Source of the DNA: Psychroflexus gondwanensis ACAM 44
GTDB lineage: Bacteria > Bacteroidota > Bacteroidia > Flavobacteriales > Flavobacteriaceae
Length of the DNA stretch: 64,000 bases
Assembly: GCF_000355905.1 (NCBI RefSeq)
Contig: NZ_APLF01000004.1
Location: 62,001-126,000, forward strand
Direction: 5' to 3'
Part shown: in pieces, positions 36,576 through 45,891 of the stretch
How the letters are laid out: every line of letters begins with the position of its first letter
Position numbering within the stretch: the stretch's first letter is position 1
Position numbers and translations under genes: made by a program
The notes under the pieces: model-generated
What the model saw: only the letters and a program-made list of their open reading frames with translations
Database searches by the model: none
Told to the model about the DNA's origin: nothing

Positions 36576-37475
36576 ATGTCTATTGAAGTCAAGTCCATTT
36601 CAAAATCCTATAAAGATCAATTTGCCTTAAAAGATATTAATTTCAAAATTCATAAAGGTGAAATTGTAGGCTTACTCGGTCCAAATGGTGCTGGAAAATC
36701 TACTTTGATGAAGATTTTAACGGGCTTTATAAGCGCTAGTTCTGGTGAAGCTAATATTAATGGAAAAAAATTAACTGAAGCAAAAACTGATATTCAACGT
36801 CAAATTGGCTATTTACCAGAACACAATCCAATTTACTTAGAAATGTATGTCAAGGAATATCTTCACTTCCACGCGAGAATTTTCAAAAGTAAAAAAGAAA
36901 GAATTGAAAAGGTAATAGAACAAACTAAGCTGACCGAGGAAGTTGATAAACGCATCTATCAATTGTCCAAAGGGTATAGACAGCGGGTTGGACTTGCTGC
37001 AGCTTTGCTTCATGATCCCAGTGTTTTAATTCTTGATGAACCCACCACTGGCCTTGACCCCAATCAATTAATAGAAATAAGGGAATTAATCACTTCCATT
37101 AGTAAGGAAAAAACAATTCTTCTCTCTACCCATATCATGCAAGAAGTAGAAGCCATTTGCGATAGAGTCATCATTATAAACAAAGGGCAAATTGTATCTG
37201 ATAAAAAACTTTCAGACCTAAACGATCCAGAACAACAAGTCATCGAAGTAGAATTTAATTATAGAATTGAAGAAGTGGCCTTAAAGGAAATTGGTAAAGT
37301 GATTAACATCAAGAATTTAACGCGATTCCGATACGAAATCACATTTAATACGCCTTTAGATAAACGACCAGATATCTTCGATTTTGCGTACGACAAAGGT
37401 TTGAAAATTCTTGAACTTCACAAGAAAAATAAAAATCTTGAAAGCTTATTTATAGATTTAACTAAAGATAATTAA
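36576..37475 (+). CDS. gldA: Gliding motility ABC transporter ATP-binding protein GldA
   Basis: GldA is the ATPase of the GldAFG system needed for gliding. The 299 residues have Walker A GPNGAGKST, signature LSKGYRQR, Walker B LILDEPTTGLDPNQ and the H-loop LLSTHIMQE. A C-terminal extension of about 80 residues is typical of ABC-2 ATPases. It is separated by 28 kb from gldF-gldG (6088-8489), and has its own promoter. The two DUF368 genes follow after 82 bases. Confidence 0.94.
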   Translation: MSIEVKSISKSYKDQFALKDINFKIHKGEIVGLLGPNGAGKSTLMKILTGFISASSGEANINGKKLTEAKTDIQRQIGYLPEHNPIYLEMYVKEYLHFHARIFKSKKERIEKVIEQTKLTEEVDKRIYQLSKGYRQRVGLAAALLHDPSVLILDEPTTGLDPNQLIEIRELITSISKEKTILLSTHIMQEVEAICDRVIIINKGQIVSDKKLSDLNDPEQQVIEVEFNYRIEEVALKEIGKVINIKNLTRFRYEITFNTPLDKRPDIFDFAYDKGLKILELHKKNKNLESLFIDLTKDN

Positions 37476-37557
37476 ATGGTTTTTTGATAAAATCTGAACT
37501 AATTAAACTCCATATTCATCTATAATTTTATCTTGCCTATTTGTTATTTATCTTACT

Positions 37558-38502
37558 ATGAAGAGAAATCTAAAATCCTATATTACCATTACCCTAAAGG
37601 GCTTAGGTATGGGAGCGGCTGATGTTGTTCCTGGTGTATCTGGCGGAACCATCGCTTTTATCACAGGAATTTATGAAGAACTAGTCACGACCATCGCCAA
37701 TGTAGATATTTCTCTTATCAAAACATGGAGACAAAACGGTTTCGCAGCCATGTGGAAACAGTTTAATGGTGGTTTTATTATTGCATTGCTTACAGGTATT
37801 TTCATCAGTATATTTACTCTTATGCGATTAACCAACTACTTGTTGGACACCTACCCCATTGTGGTCTGGTCATTTTTTTTCGGCCTAGTAGGAGCCAGCG
37901 TTTGGTACGTTGGAAAACAAATTGAAAAATGGAATCCAAAGCTAATTGGCGTTACTATTTTAGGCTTTATCGTCGCCTTTGGGATTACTGAGCTTACACC
38001 TACTCAGGGCATCGATCATCCGCTTTATTTTCTTATGTGTGGAGCTATAGCAGTCTGTGCCATGATCTTACCAGGAATTTCGGGAGCTTTTATTTTAGTC
38101 CTGCTTGGCGGATATAAATCAATTACAACAGCGGTATCTGAATTTAATCTCCAAGTTATCGGTCTTGTAGGTCTTGGAGCAATTATTGGATTGTTGAGTT
38201 TTTCTAGAATTTTAAAATGGTTATTCACGAAATTTAAATCTCTAACCTTAGCGATTCTTACTGGTTTTATAGCAGGTTCTCTCAATAAAATTTGGCCATG
38301 GAAAGAAGTCTTAGACTCAGAAATCATAAAAGGCAAAGTAGTTATTTTGAAGGAAGTTTCTATTTCGCCTACTCAATTTGATGGAGACCCTAAACTATTA
38401 TACGCGTGTATAGCTGCTATATTAGGATTTTTACTTATACTATTACTCGAAAAAATAGCCGAAAAACAACCCCTTTCAAATGCAGAGCACAAGGACATTT
38501 AG
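37558..38502 (+). CDS. DUF368 polyprenyl-phosphate transporter (first of a tandem pair)
   Basis: This is a multi-pass membrane protein of 314 residues. DUF368 (PopT) proteins have been shown in other bacteria to return undecaprenyl phosphate across the cytoplasmic membrane for reuse in cell-wall synthesis. Two inverted re-entrant motifs are visible: GMGAADVVPGVSGGTIAF (near 18-35) and MILPGISGAFILVLLGGY (near 170-188). The 3' end overlaps the second DUF368 gene by 23 bases. The role here is inferred from the family. Confidence 0.88.
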   Translation: MKRNLKSYITITLKGLGMGAADVVPGVSGGTIAFITGIYEELVTTIANVDISLIKTWRQNGFAAMWKQFNGGFIIALLTGIFISIFTLMRLTNYLLDTYPIVVWSFFFGLVGASVWYVGKQIEKWNPKLIGVTILGFIVAFGITELTPTQGIDHPLYFLMCGAIAVCAMILPGISGAFILVLLGGYKSITTAVSEFNLQVIGLVGLGAIIGLLSFSRILKWLFTKFKSLTLAILTGFIAGSLNKIWPWKEVLDSEIIKGKVVILKEVSISPTQFDGDPKLLYACIAAILGFLLILLLEKIAEKQPLSNAEHKDI

Positions 38503-39535
38503 CGACAAAATCTTCCTTTTCTTAAAAGGACTTGCTATGGGCGCTGCCAATAAAGTTCCTGGAGTTTCTGGTGGTGTTGTTGCTTTTGTTGCTGGTTTTT
38601 ATGAAGAATTTATTTATTCTCTCCAAAAATTTAATTTCAAGTCTTTCAAGCTTCTATTGAATGCTAGGTTTAAAAGTTTTTTCCAATATATAAACGCTAA
38701 GTTTCTAGGCATATTGATTCTTGGAATGGTTGTAAGCTATTTCAGCATTTCAAAATTATTGGATTTCTTAATTGAAAGCTACGAACTTTACGTGTGGTCC
38801 ACCTTCTTTGGGATGATTGTAGGCTCTATCTATTACATCGGTAAAGATTTCAGAATAAGATCACTTAGGACAATTGTTTTTATAATCTTTGGCGTTGTAG
38901 CAGGTCTTAGTATTAGTTTTTTAAAACCTGCTACTGAAAATGATCATCTTTTATTTGTGTTTTTTTGTGGAATTATAAGTGTTTCAGGGATGACTCTTCC
39001 TGGTTTATCGGGTTCTTTTATACTAATCCTATTGGGCAATTATGTCTTACTATTGGTAGATTCTGTAAATGCCCTCTACGACACTCTAGCAGATATAGTT
39101 AAACTGGATTTTAGTTTTACACAAGATCCTAAACGAACTAGACTACTTCAAGTTTTAGGATCGTTTACTGCTGGTTCCTTTTTTGGACTTATCACTCTTT
39201 CCCATTTATTAAATTACGTTTTGAAATATTATAAGAAGATTACGTTTTCAATTATTATTGGGTTTATAACAGGCAGCCTAGGGGTAGTATGGCCCTGGAA
39301 GGAAAAGATTTTTAAAACAGACCAATTAGGAAATACTATTTTAGATACTAGCGGAAACCCCATTTTAGACAATTATTCTCGCTTTTGGCCAGAATTAACC
39401 CAACTTAGCACTTGGGTTGGTTTCTCTTTTATAATACTAGGAATTTTAATAGTTTTGGGCCTAGCTTGGTATGGCAATAGAAAAAAAATTAAATTAACTC
39501 ATGACAACATACGGACTTTTAGGAAGAAATATTGA
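38480..39535 (+). CDS. DUF368 polyprenyl-phosphate transporter (second of a tandem pair)
   Basis: This paralogue has 351 residues, with both motifs kept: GAANKVPGVSGGVVAF and MTLPGLSGSFILILLGNY. The first paralogue's AAD is AAN here, and the loop around residues 265-300 is longer. Start and stop overlap its neighbours (23 bases with the first copy, 35 bases with aroE), so the three genes are translationally linked. The two copies are clearly diverged, indicating an old duplication. Confidence 0.86.
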   Translation: MQSTRTFSDKIFLFLKGLAMGAANKVPGVSGGVVAFVAGFYEEFIYSLQKFNFKSFKLLLNARFKSFFQYINAKFLGILILGMVVSYFSISKLLDFLIESYELYVWSTFFGMIVGSIYYIGKDFRIRSLRTIVFIIFGVVAGLSISFLKPATENDHLLFVFFCGIISVSGMTLPGLSGSFILILLGNYVLLLVDSVNALYDTLADIVKLDFSFTQDPKRTRLLQVLGSFTAGSFFGLITLSHLLNYVLKYYKKITFSIIIGFITGSLGVVWPWKEKIFKTDQLGNTILDTSGNPILDNYSRFWPELTQLSTWVGFSFIILGILIVLGLAWYGNRKKIKLTHDNIRTFRKKY

Positions 39536-40229
39536 TTACTCATTTTCAAAAACATTTTTTAATACCAAATTCCACAACGAGGCCATCCGAGCTAAGTATA
39601 TCAATTTCGATATTGAACACATTAAGGAAGTCAAACAAATCGTAAGTAACTCAGTCGATTTAGCAGGTCTTAATGTGACTATACCCTACAAAGAAGAAGT
39701 AATTCCTTTTCTAGATGAAATAGACCCTCAAGCTGAACGGATTGGTGCTGTAAATACTATTAAAATTGAAAATAAAAGATTGATTGGTTACAATACCGAT
39801 GTATTTGGATTCACAAAATCTATTTTTAGCTTAATTGCTCCCAATCACGAAGCCGCTTTAATTTTGGGAACTGGGGGGGCTTCTAAAGCAGTAAGACATG
39901 CTCTGGTCTCTATGGGGTATCATATCAATATGGTATCTAGAGAAAAGGATAAAGGTGATTTTACTTATGAAGACCTTACTTCAGAAATTATAAAAGGCCA
40001 TCAACTTATCGTTAATTGCACACCTCTTGGTACCCATCCAGACGTCAACCAATTCCCACCAATTCCTTATGAATTCATCGACGAATCACATTTGCTTTAC
40101 GACTTAATTTATAATCCATCCATCACTAGTTTTTTGGCACAAGGCAAAGACCAGGGTGCACAAATTATAAATGGAGAACAAATGCTTATTTTCCAAGCGG
40201 AAAAAGCTTGGGAAATCTGGAATCAGTAA
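39501..40229 (+). CDS. aroE: Shikimate dehydrogenase
   Basis: AroE reduces 3-dehydroshikimate with NADPH. At 242 residues it is slightly short for the family (about 270). The substrate site SFSKTFFNTKF, the catalytic lysine in NVTIPYKEEV, the NTD motif, and the nucleotide loop ILGTGGASKAVRHAL are all present. Its ATG lies 35 bases inside the second DUF368 gene. It converges with ccsBA, six bases between stops. Confidence 0.94.
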   Translation: MTTYGLLGRNIDYSFSKTFFNTKFHNEAIRAKYINFDIEHIKEVKQIVSNSVDLAGLNVTIPYKEEVIPFLDEIDPQAERIGAVNTIKIENKRLIGYNTDVFGFTKSIFSLIAPNHEAALILGTGGASKAVRHALVSMGYHINMVSREKDKGDFTYEDLTSEIIKGHQLIVNCTPLGTHPDVNQFPPIPYEFIDESHLLYDLIYNPSITSFLAQGKDQGAQIINGEQMLIFQAEKAWEIWNQ

Positions 40230-40234
40230 TATGT

Positions 40235-43200
40235 TTAATAGTATTTTTTATATTTATATCTAGCTGCAAAGCCTATTAAAATCCAAGCTACTAGAGCAAT
40301 AATGATAAACTGATAACTGATAATTTGATCACCACTAGCGTAAGAATGTAATCCTGTAAGGTAAAAGTTCACTCCAAAGTAGGTCATCAATATAGATCCA
40401 AAAGCGATAAGTGCAGCCCAGTTAAAGGCAAACAATCCTCTCAACCCTGGAACCAATCTCATGTGGATCACAAAAGCATATACAAAAATACTGATGAGAG
40501 CCCAAGTCTCCTTTGGATCCCAGCCCCAATATCTACCCCAACTTTCATTGGCCCATTGACCGCCTAGGAAATTTCCTATGGTAAGCATAATCAAACCAAC
40601 GGTTAATGCTAATTCGTTAATAATGGTAAGCTCCTGAATATTTAATTTCATCTTTTTAAAGTTGGACTTGTTGGTCGCAATAATGAGAATAAGGGATACC
40701 AAACCTATAATTGCACCTAAAGCAAAAGGACCATAACTTCCCACAATAACGGACACGTGAATCATTAGCCAATAGGAATCCAAAACTGGCTGCAAATTTC
40801 CAATACTTGGGTCTAACCAATTCCAATGCGCCACCATTAAAATAATAGAGGTCACAAAAGCAGTAGAGCCCATGGTCAAATCACTTTTCCGTCCAAAGGC
40901 TAAGCCAAAAAACATAGTGGCCCAAGCGACGTAAATCATACTCTCGTAGGCATTACTCCAAGGAGCGTATCCAGAAATATACCATCTGGCAGCAAGGCCA
41001 CCCGTGTGTACTATAAAAAGTAATACCAATAAAACTTTACTTATATTTATAGTAATTTTATTGAGTTTGTTTTGCTTGAAAATACTCAAAATTACAAAGA
41101 CGATCATAATCAAGCTCGCATAAAGATAAAGTTGAAACAAGAGATTGAAAATATCTATTTTATTATATAAGATTTCAGCTTTTACCTTTCCCTCTGTTGG
41201 CATCACTTCTGCACCGTATTTATTTTGGAAAGATTTTAAACTCAAAAGCAGTTCGTTAGACTGCTCATAATCTCCAGTTTGTCGTGCACTCCTAAGCGAC
41301 TGCATGTAGAGAGGGAGAATTTGTTTTGTGTATAAAGTATCTACACCTGCAAAATACTTCTCATCGTCCAATTCTGGATAGGAAACCCATTTATTATTAG
41401 GATGTTCTGGAATAGGAAAAATTCTAAATTGTTTTCCCTGTAAAGTATTATAGATCAAGTTCACCTTTTCATCGGCGGTGATGAAATCTTTTTGGAACTG
41501 ATTTGGCACTGCAGCTTTATATGCCCCCTCTAAATACTCACTTAATTTATATTGACCATCCATCATAAAAAAGTCAGTCAAAGACACATATTTTTTATTT
41601 TCTTGAACCCCTAAGACATTGTGTAAGCTATCATTTTTTGCTTTTATAGAAATCAAGGGTGCAGAATACCAAATCGCAGGATTTTCGATCATGGACAGCA
41701 GAACTTGATCACTATTCAAATCGTTATAATTGTCTTTTTTACCTAGTTTTCTAAGCAATTCTGAAGAATAAGTATTGATAGGCTTCATTCTCCCTCCAAA
41801 ATCTTGAATAATCAATTCTCCGAACTTAGCAGCGTGGTCTTTATCAACCGTATTGGCCTGAATCATTTTTATGACCTTTTCATAATCCACTTGTTGCATC
41901 ACCCCATTCTCATGATTGGAAGATGCCTCTACGGTATCCTGTCGAGGCGAAGACTCTTCTACAACGTTTCCATTTTGAGTTTGGGCAAAGCCGCTCAATC
42001 CCAAAAACAAAATAAATATACTTGCTAATTTTTCTTTTTTCATCTTGATTTTTTCCAATTTCTTTCTCAAATCACCAAATCTAGACCCTCTGTCGAACAT
42101 GATGGCCATCATTCCAAGGTATAGTAAAAAATAGCCTATATATGTAATCCAAGTTCCCCACCAGTCGTTATTGACCGATAAAATAGTACCACCTTCATCG
42201 GGATCAAAAGACGATTGAAAAAAACGGTAGCCTTGGTGATCTAGAACATGATTCATATAAATATCGTAAGGATAGGAGTCACTTCCATCGACTACCTCTA
42301 CTTTGCTCATAAAAGATTCATAACTTGGCTGAGGTCTATCTTCAGTGCCTGGGTGTTTTTTAGCTATAAAATCATTGAGTTTTAGGGCGAAAGGCAATTC
42401 AATATTTTTACTCCCATAGCTCAAATACACATCATGATCTCCTATATTTACCTTTTTCATATCCATCTGAAAACCTTTACCACCAAGCAAACCGATTTTT
42501 TCGGTTTGTCCATTAGCTGTAATCGCCATGAAAATTCCGTCTGGATCATTATTATTTACAATTTCCTTTTGAACTAGATCATAACGCCCCTTGATAGCGG
42601 GGTCTGGAATCACAAATTGCATACCCCCAATATTGTATAAAGAGCGCATTTGCAAATCTTGGATAGAATCTTGGATCAATTGTCCACGTTCTTGGTCTGC
42701 CATACGCATCCAGTCTCCCTCAAAAGGAGAGTCGATGGTAAATCCAACCTCGTTGTTACCTATAATATTAATCGCACCGTCTGTTTGCTTATTAAGGGCA
42801 AATAGGACATTATGGATATTGGCAACTTCTCCAGTCTTCAAATAATGATCATGCCTATCTCCCTCTCCAGATTCTACAATTTTAAGAAAATAGACTCCTT
42901 TTTCATCCTCAATAATCCCTTCTTCTGCACCTTTTATGAATTCTAAAAACTCAATTTCAACAGGATTGCCATTATAATCTGTCGTAATTGTTTTACCCTC
43001 TGTAATACCTGGGCCTAGACTAACTCTAAAATCTTCCTTTTTCCTTAAGGGCTCTCCTTCAATTTCTCCATCGATAAACGTGGATAAATATGTTTTTTCA
43101 GACAGCATTGTATTTGCAACCTCCCCCTCTCGGATAGGCATTATTCCTTCTTCACCTAAATATCGTGTTACCCATGCCCCAACAAGAATCAAAATAAAAG

Positions 43201-43456
43201 ACAAGTGAAGAAGAAGAGTAGTGAGTTTCTTTTTTTGAAATAATTTGAATCTAAATATATTTCCGACGAAATTGATAACAAAAAAAACCATAATAACCTC
43301 AAACCACCATGCATCGTAAATCCACTCTCTAGCCGTAATGGTGGTATAGGAATTTTCAACAAAGGTTCCTATAGCCATAGCCACTGCATACACAATAAAC
43401 AAGACTGCCATCAGTCTTGTGGAAAACAATATACTTTTTATTTTTTTCTCTAACAT
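40235..43456 (-). CDS. ccsBA: Fused cytochrome c synthetase CcsBA (ResB-CcsA)
   Basis: This System II protein attaches heme to apocytochromes c outside the cytoplasmic membrane. Residues 1-470 are the ResB-like part with four membrane helices and a large periplasmic loop. Residues about 500-770 are a second periplasmic region. Residues about 770-1073 are the CcsA part with GGLAARWYISGYAPWSNAYE and the heme-handling WWD motif WGRYWGWD (973-980). At residue 472 (base 42043) an in-frame ATG is followed by a complete signal-peptide-like stretch ending GFAQ. A TATATTTG -7 box (43477-43484) lies upstream. Confidence 0.93.
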   Translation of the reverse strand: MLEKKIKSILFSTRLMAVLFIVYAVAMAIGTFVENSYTTITAREWIYDAWWFEVIMVFFVINFVGNIFRFKLFQKKKLTTLLLHLSFILILVGAWVTRYLGEEGIMPIREGEVANTMLSEKTYLSTFIDGEIEGEPLRKKEDFRVSLGPGITEGKTITTDYNGNPVEIEFLEFIKGAEEGIIEDEKGVYFLKIVESGEGDRHDHYLKTGEVANIHNVLFALNKQTDGAINIIGNNEVGFTIDSPFEGDWMRMADQERGQLIQDSIQDLQMRSLYNIGGMQFVIPDPAIKGRYDLVQKEIVNNNDPDGIFMAITANGQTEKIGLLGGKGFQMDMKKVNIGDHDVYLSYGSKNIELPFALKLNDFIAKKHPGTEDRPQPSYESFMSKVEVVDGSDSYPYDIYMNHVLDHQGYRFFQSSFDPDEGGTILSVNNDWWGTWITYIGYFLLYLGMMAIMFDRGSRFGDLRKKLEKIKMKKEKLASIFILFLGLSGFAQTQNGNVVEESSPRQDTVEASSNHENGVMQQVDYEKVIKMIQANTVDKDHAAKFGELIIQDFGGRMKPINTYSSELLRKLGKKDNYNDLNSDQVLLSMIENPAIWYSAPLISIKAKNDSLHNVLGVQENKKYVSLTDFFMMDGQYKLSEYLEGAYKAAVPNQFQKDFITADEKVNLIYNTLQGKQFRIFPIPEHPNNKWVSYPELDDEKYFAGVDTLYTKQILPLYMQSLRSARQTGDYEQSNELLLSLKSFQNKYGAEVMPTEGKVKAEILYNKIDIFNLLFQLYLYASLIMIVFVILSIFKQNKLNKITINISKVLLVLLFIVHTGGLAARWYISGYAPWSNAYESMIYVAWATMFFGLAFGRKSDLTMGSTAFVTSIILMVAHWNWLDPSIGNLQPVLDSYWLMIHVSVIVGSYGPFALGAIIGLVSLILIIATNKSNFKKMKLNIQELTIINELALTVGLIMLTIGNFLGGQWANESWGRYWGWDPKETWALISIFVYAFVIHMRLVPGLRGLFAFNWAALIAFGSILMTYFGVNFYLTGLHSYASGDQIISYQFIIIALVAWILIGFAARYKYKKYY

Positions 43457-43476
43457 AGCTGTAAAAATAATAACTA

Positions 43477-43484
43477 CAAATATA
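43477..43484 (-). promoter_or_regulatory. Promoter -7 element upstream of ccsBA
   Basis: TATATTTG on the minus strand lies 20 bases before the ATG; no TTG is seen at the -33 distance. Confidence 0.35.
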
Positions 43485-43693
43485 TGGAATATAAGAGGAT
43501 TTTTTAATCTCTCTATCGCCTACGAACGTTGAAGTTGTGTTAATTAAACTCCTAAAAAAATTACTGCATCAACTTACTCAAAAACCTAAAGAATTATCAG
43601 TTATACTTATAAATATGTGCTTATTCCATAAATCGTTAATAATTGAGAGATAAGTTTCAAAACAGATAAAATTTCACTTTCAAAAATGAACGT

Positions 43694-43701
43694 TACATTT
43701 G
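43694..43701 (+). promoter_or_regulatory. Promoter -7 element upstream of the DUF2520 gene
   Basis: TACATTTG fits TAnnTTTG and lies 25 bases before the ATG at 43727. The rest of the 270-base gap (43457-43726) holds no other feature I can support. Confidence 0.35.
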
Positions 43702-43726
43702 TACTTTAGAATTTTAAGATGTTTCA

Positions 43727-44485
43727 ATGTATTCAATAGTTATTTTAGGAAGTGGTAATGTGGCAACTCATATGTTTCGTGCCCTTCAATCCTCCAAAAC
43801 TTGTGCAGTTATACAGGTTTATAACCATAATGAGAGTTCCCTTTTAAGGTTTGAAAACTCAGTTCCCATTACAACCGATATTTCTGCCTTGAAGCCTGCA
43901 GACCTTTATCTCATCTGTCTTAAAGATGATGTCATAGAATCTATTGCTGAGCAAATTAAAACTAAGACTGGAATTATTGCACATACTTCAGGAAATCAAG
44001 GCCTGTTAACGTCGCCTAAAGATTCAGGTGTTTTCTATCCGCTTCAGACCTTTTCGAAGACGTCTGAACTAGACTATTCTACAATTCCATTTTGCCTTGA
44101 AGCTAATTCAGAAGAAAATTTGTCGCTCTTAAAATCTATAGCCTCAAGCATTTCTCAACACCAGTATGAAATTAGTACTGCACAAAGGCAGACCTTACAT
44201 CTAGCGGCTGTGTTTGTTTGCAATTTTACAAATCACCTGTATGCGATTGGAGAAGATATTTGTCTACAAGACGATATCCCATTCGATATTTTGAAGGCCT
44301 TGATTAAAGAAACTTCAGAAAAAGTTCAATCTCAATCGCCATCTGAAGTGCAGACAGGACCCGCTGCAAGAAATGATCAAAAAACGATAACCAACCATTT
44401 GAAACAATTGAATTCAGAAGATTACAAAGCAATTTATAACCTAATGACAAACTCTATACTACAAAAAAAACATGACGAACTATAA
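43727..44485 (+). CDS. Rossmann fold and DUF2520 domain protein
   Basis: This is a putative NADP-dependent oxidoreductase of 252 residues. The N-terminal Rossmann loop is VILGSGNVATHM. The C-terminal DUF2520 helical domain includes RQTLHLAAVFVCNFTNHLY and GPAARNDQKTI. It resembles ProC/6-phosphogluconate dehydrogenase-type enzymes, with unknown substrate. It is the first gene of a tight six-gene plus-strand run. The stop overlaps the next start by 14 bases. Confidence 0.85.
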   Translation: MYSIVILGSGNVATHMFRALQSSKTCAVIQVYNHNESSLLRFENSVPITTDISALKPADLYLICLKDDVIESIAEQIKTKTGIIAHTSGNQGLLTSPKDSGVFYPLQTFSKTSELDYSTIPFCLEANSEENLSLLKSIASSISQHQYEISTAQRQTLHLAAVFVCNFTNHLYAIGEDICLQDDIPFDILKALIKETSEKVQSQSPSEVQTGPAARNDQKTITNHLKQLNSEDYKAIYNLMTNSILQKKHDEL

Positions 44486-44975
44486 AGAATTACTTAACCA
44501 CATCACCACTTTTGCCTTCGATGTGGATGGTGTTTTTACCAATGGCGCTCTACAGGTTTCTTCTTCCGGAGAACTCATTAGAACTATGAATGTGAAAGAT
44601 GGTTTTGTTGTGAAAGAAGCCCTAAAAGCAGGATACGAGATTATTGTAATTTCTGGCGGAACCAATGAAATGGTAAGGACTAGGCTTAAGGATTTGGGCA
44701 TAACCAACATTCATTTAGGAGTTGCGGATAAAGTGGAATGCCTGGATGAATTTCTAGATGTATATAATATCAAACCAGAAGCTGTAGCCTATATGGGAGA
44801 CGATGTCCCAGACATATATCCTATGAAAATGGTAGGTTTACCAACTTGTCCTCAGGATGCAGTTCCAGAAATAAAAGCAATCTCTGCTTATATCTCTCAT
44901 AAAAATGGCGGTGATGGATGTGTAAGAGATCTTATTGAGCAGGTGATGAAGGCTCAAGGGAAGTGGAAATTTTAG
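44472..44975 (+). CDS. kdsC: KDO-8-phosphate phosphatase-like HAD hydrolase
   Basis: This 167-residue C0-type HAD phosphatase likely removes the phosphate from KDO 8-phosphate in lipopolysaccharide core synthesis. The nucleophile motif is FDVDGVFTNG (16-25), with D17 and D19, and the distal acidic motif is MGDDVPD. A related N-acylneuraminate 9-phosphatase role cannot be excluded by sequence. kdsA, the preceding pathway step, is at 53444 and not adjacent. Confidence 0.85.
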   Translation: MTNYKELLNHITTFAFDVDGVFTNGALQVSSSGELIRTMNVKDGFVVKEALKAGYEIIVISGGTNEMVRTRLKDLGITNIHLGVADKVECLDEFLDVYNIKPEAVAYMGDDVPDIYPMKMVGLPTCPQDAVPEIKAISAYISHKNGGDGCVRDLIEQVMKAQGKWKF

Positions 44976-44997
44976 ATCTAGTCTAGTAAAATTATTT

Positions 44998-45891
44998 ATG
45001 GCCTTTCTCAATCTCATACGCTGGAAAAATTTAGCCATGATTGTATTTACGGCTATGGTGATAAGATTTGCCCTGCTGCCTGGTTTTGGTCAAAACCCTG
45101 AAGTTGGTCTTTTTCCCTATTTGCTTCTCGTTTTATCTGTCGTATGCATTGCAGCAGCAGGAAATATCATCAATGATATTTTTGATGTGACCACAGATAG
45201 CATCAATAGGCCAAAAAAGCTTATCATCGATCAAGTCATAAAACGAAAAATAGCCTTTAAACTTTATTTTGGACTTAATGTCTTGGGGCTTTTCACGATA
45301 CTGTTTATTCTCCTTTCGCATCCTTCCGAAAGCTTGTGGATTGTTTTTAGCATTTGTGTTTTATCACCTATAGCTCTTGCTGTTTATTCTATTTGGTTGA
45401 AAAGAGTAGCACTTGCGGGAAATATCCTCATTAGTATACTTGTGGGAGCTAGCATTTTCTGCTTCGGAATAGTTCTAATCGATAGTGACCAAAATCCGGT
45501 GTTGTACTTTATTATTCTAGCTTATGCTCTTCTAGCCTTTAGCTTAAATTTGAGCAGAGAATTGATAAAGGATATAGAAGATCTAAGAGGTGATTATTAT
45601 TGCAAGATGAAAACTTTGCCGATTTTGATTGGTAAAAAAAGATCCAATCACATGATTTTCGGACTTCTAACATTTACTATTTTGATACTTCTTACGCTAC
45701 TGCTCAATTATTTTTTATCCTTCAACGTTTTTATATTTTATGTATTTGCATTTATTCTCATTCCTCTCATCCTTATCTCTAAACAAATTCTGAAAGCCAA
45801 AAATCAAAAGGATTACACCAGCATTAGTTTCCATTTGAAACTCGTACTTTTGGTTGGTATTTGTTCTATGTTCACATTTTTAATCCTATGA
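44998..45891 (+). CDS. UbiA family prenyltransferase
   Basis: This is an integral membrane aromatic or glycerol prenyltransferase of 297 residues with about eight helices. The first Asp-rich motif is NDIFDVTTDSINRP (59-72) and the second is DIEDLRGD. Similar flavobacterial proteins are often annotated as geranylgeranylglycerol-phosphate geranylgeranyltransferases. The acceptor cannot be decided from this sequence. It overlaps the maf start by four bases (ATGA). Confidence 0.85.
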   Translation: MAFLNLIRWKNLAMIVFTAMVIRFALLPGFGQNPEVGLFPYLLLVLSVVCIAAAGNIINDIFDVTTDSINRPKKLIIDQVIKRKIAFKLYFGLNVLGLFTILFILLSHPSESLWIVFSICVLSPIALAVYSIWLKRVALAGNILISILVGASIFCFGIVLIDSDQNPVLYFIILAYALLAFSLNLSRELIKDIEDLRGDYYCKMKTLPILIGKKRSNHMIFGLLTFTILILLTLLLNYFLSFNVFIFYVFAFILIPLILISKQILKAKNQKDYTSISFHLKLVLLVGICSMFTFLIL

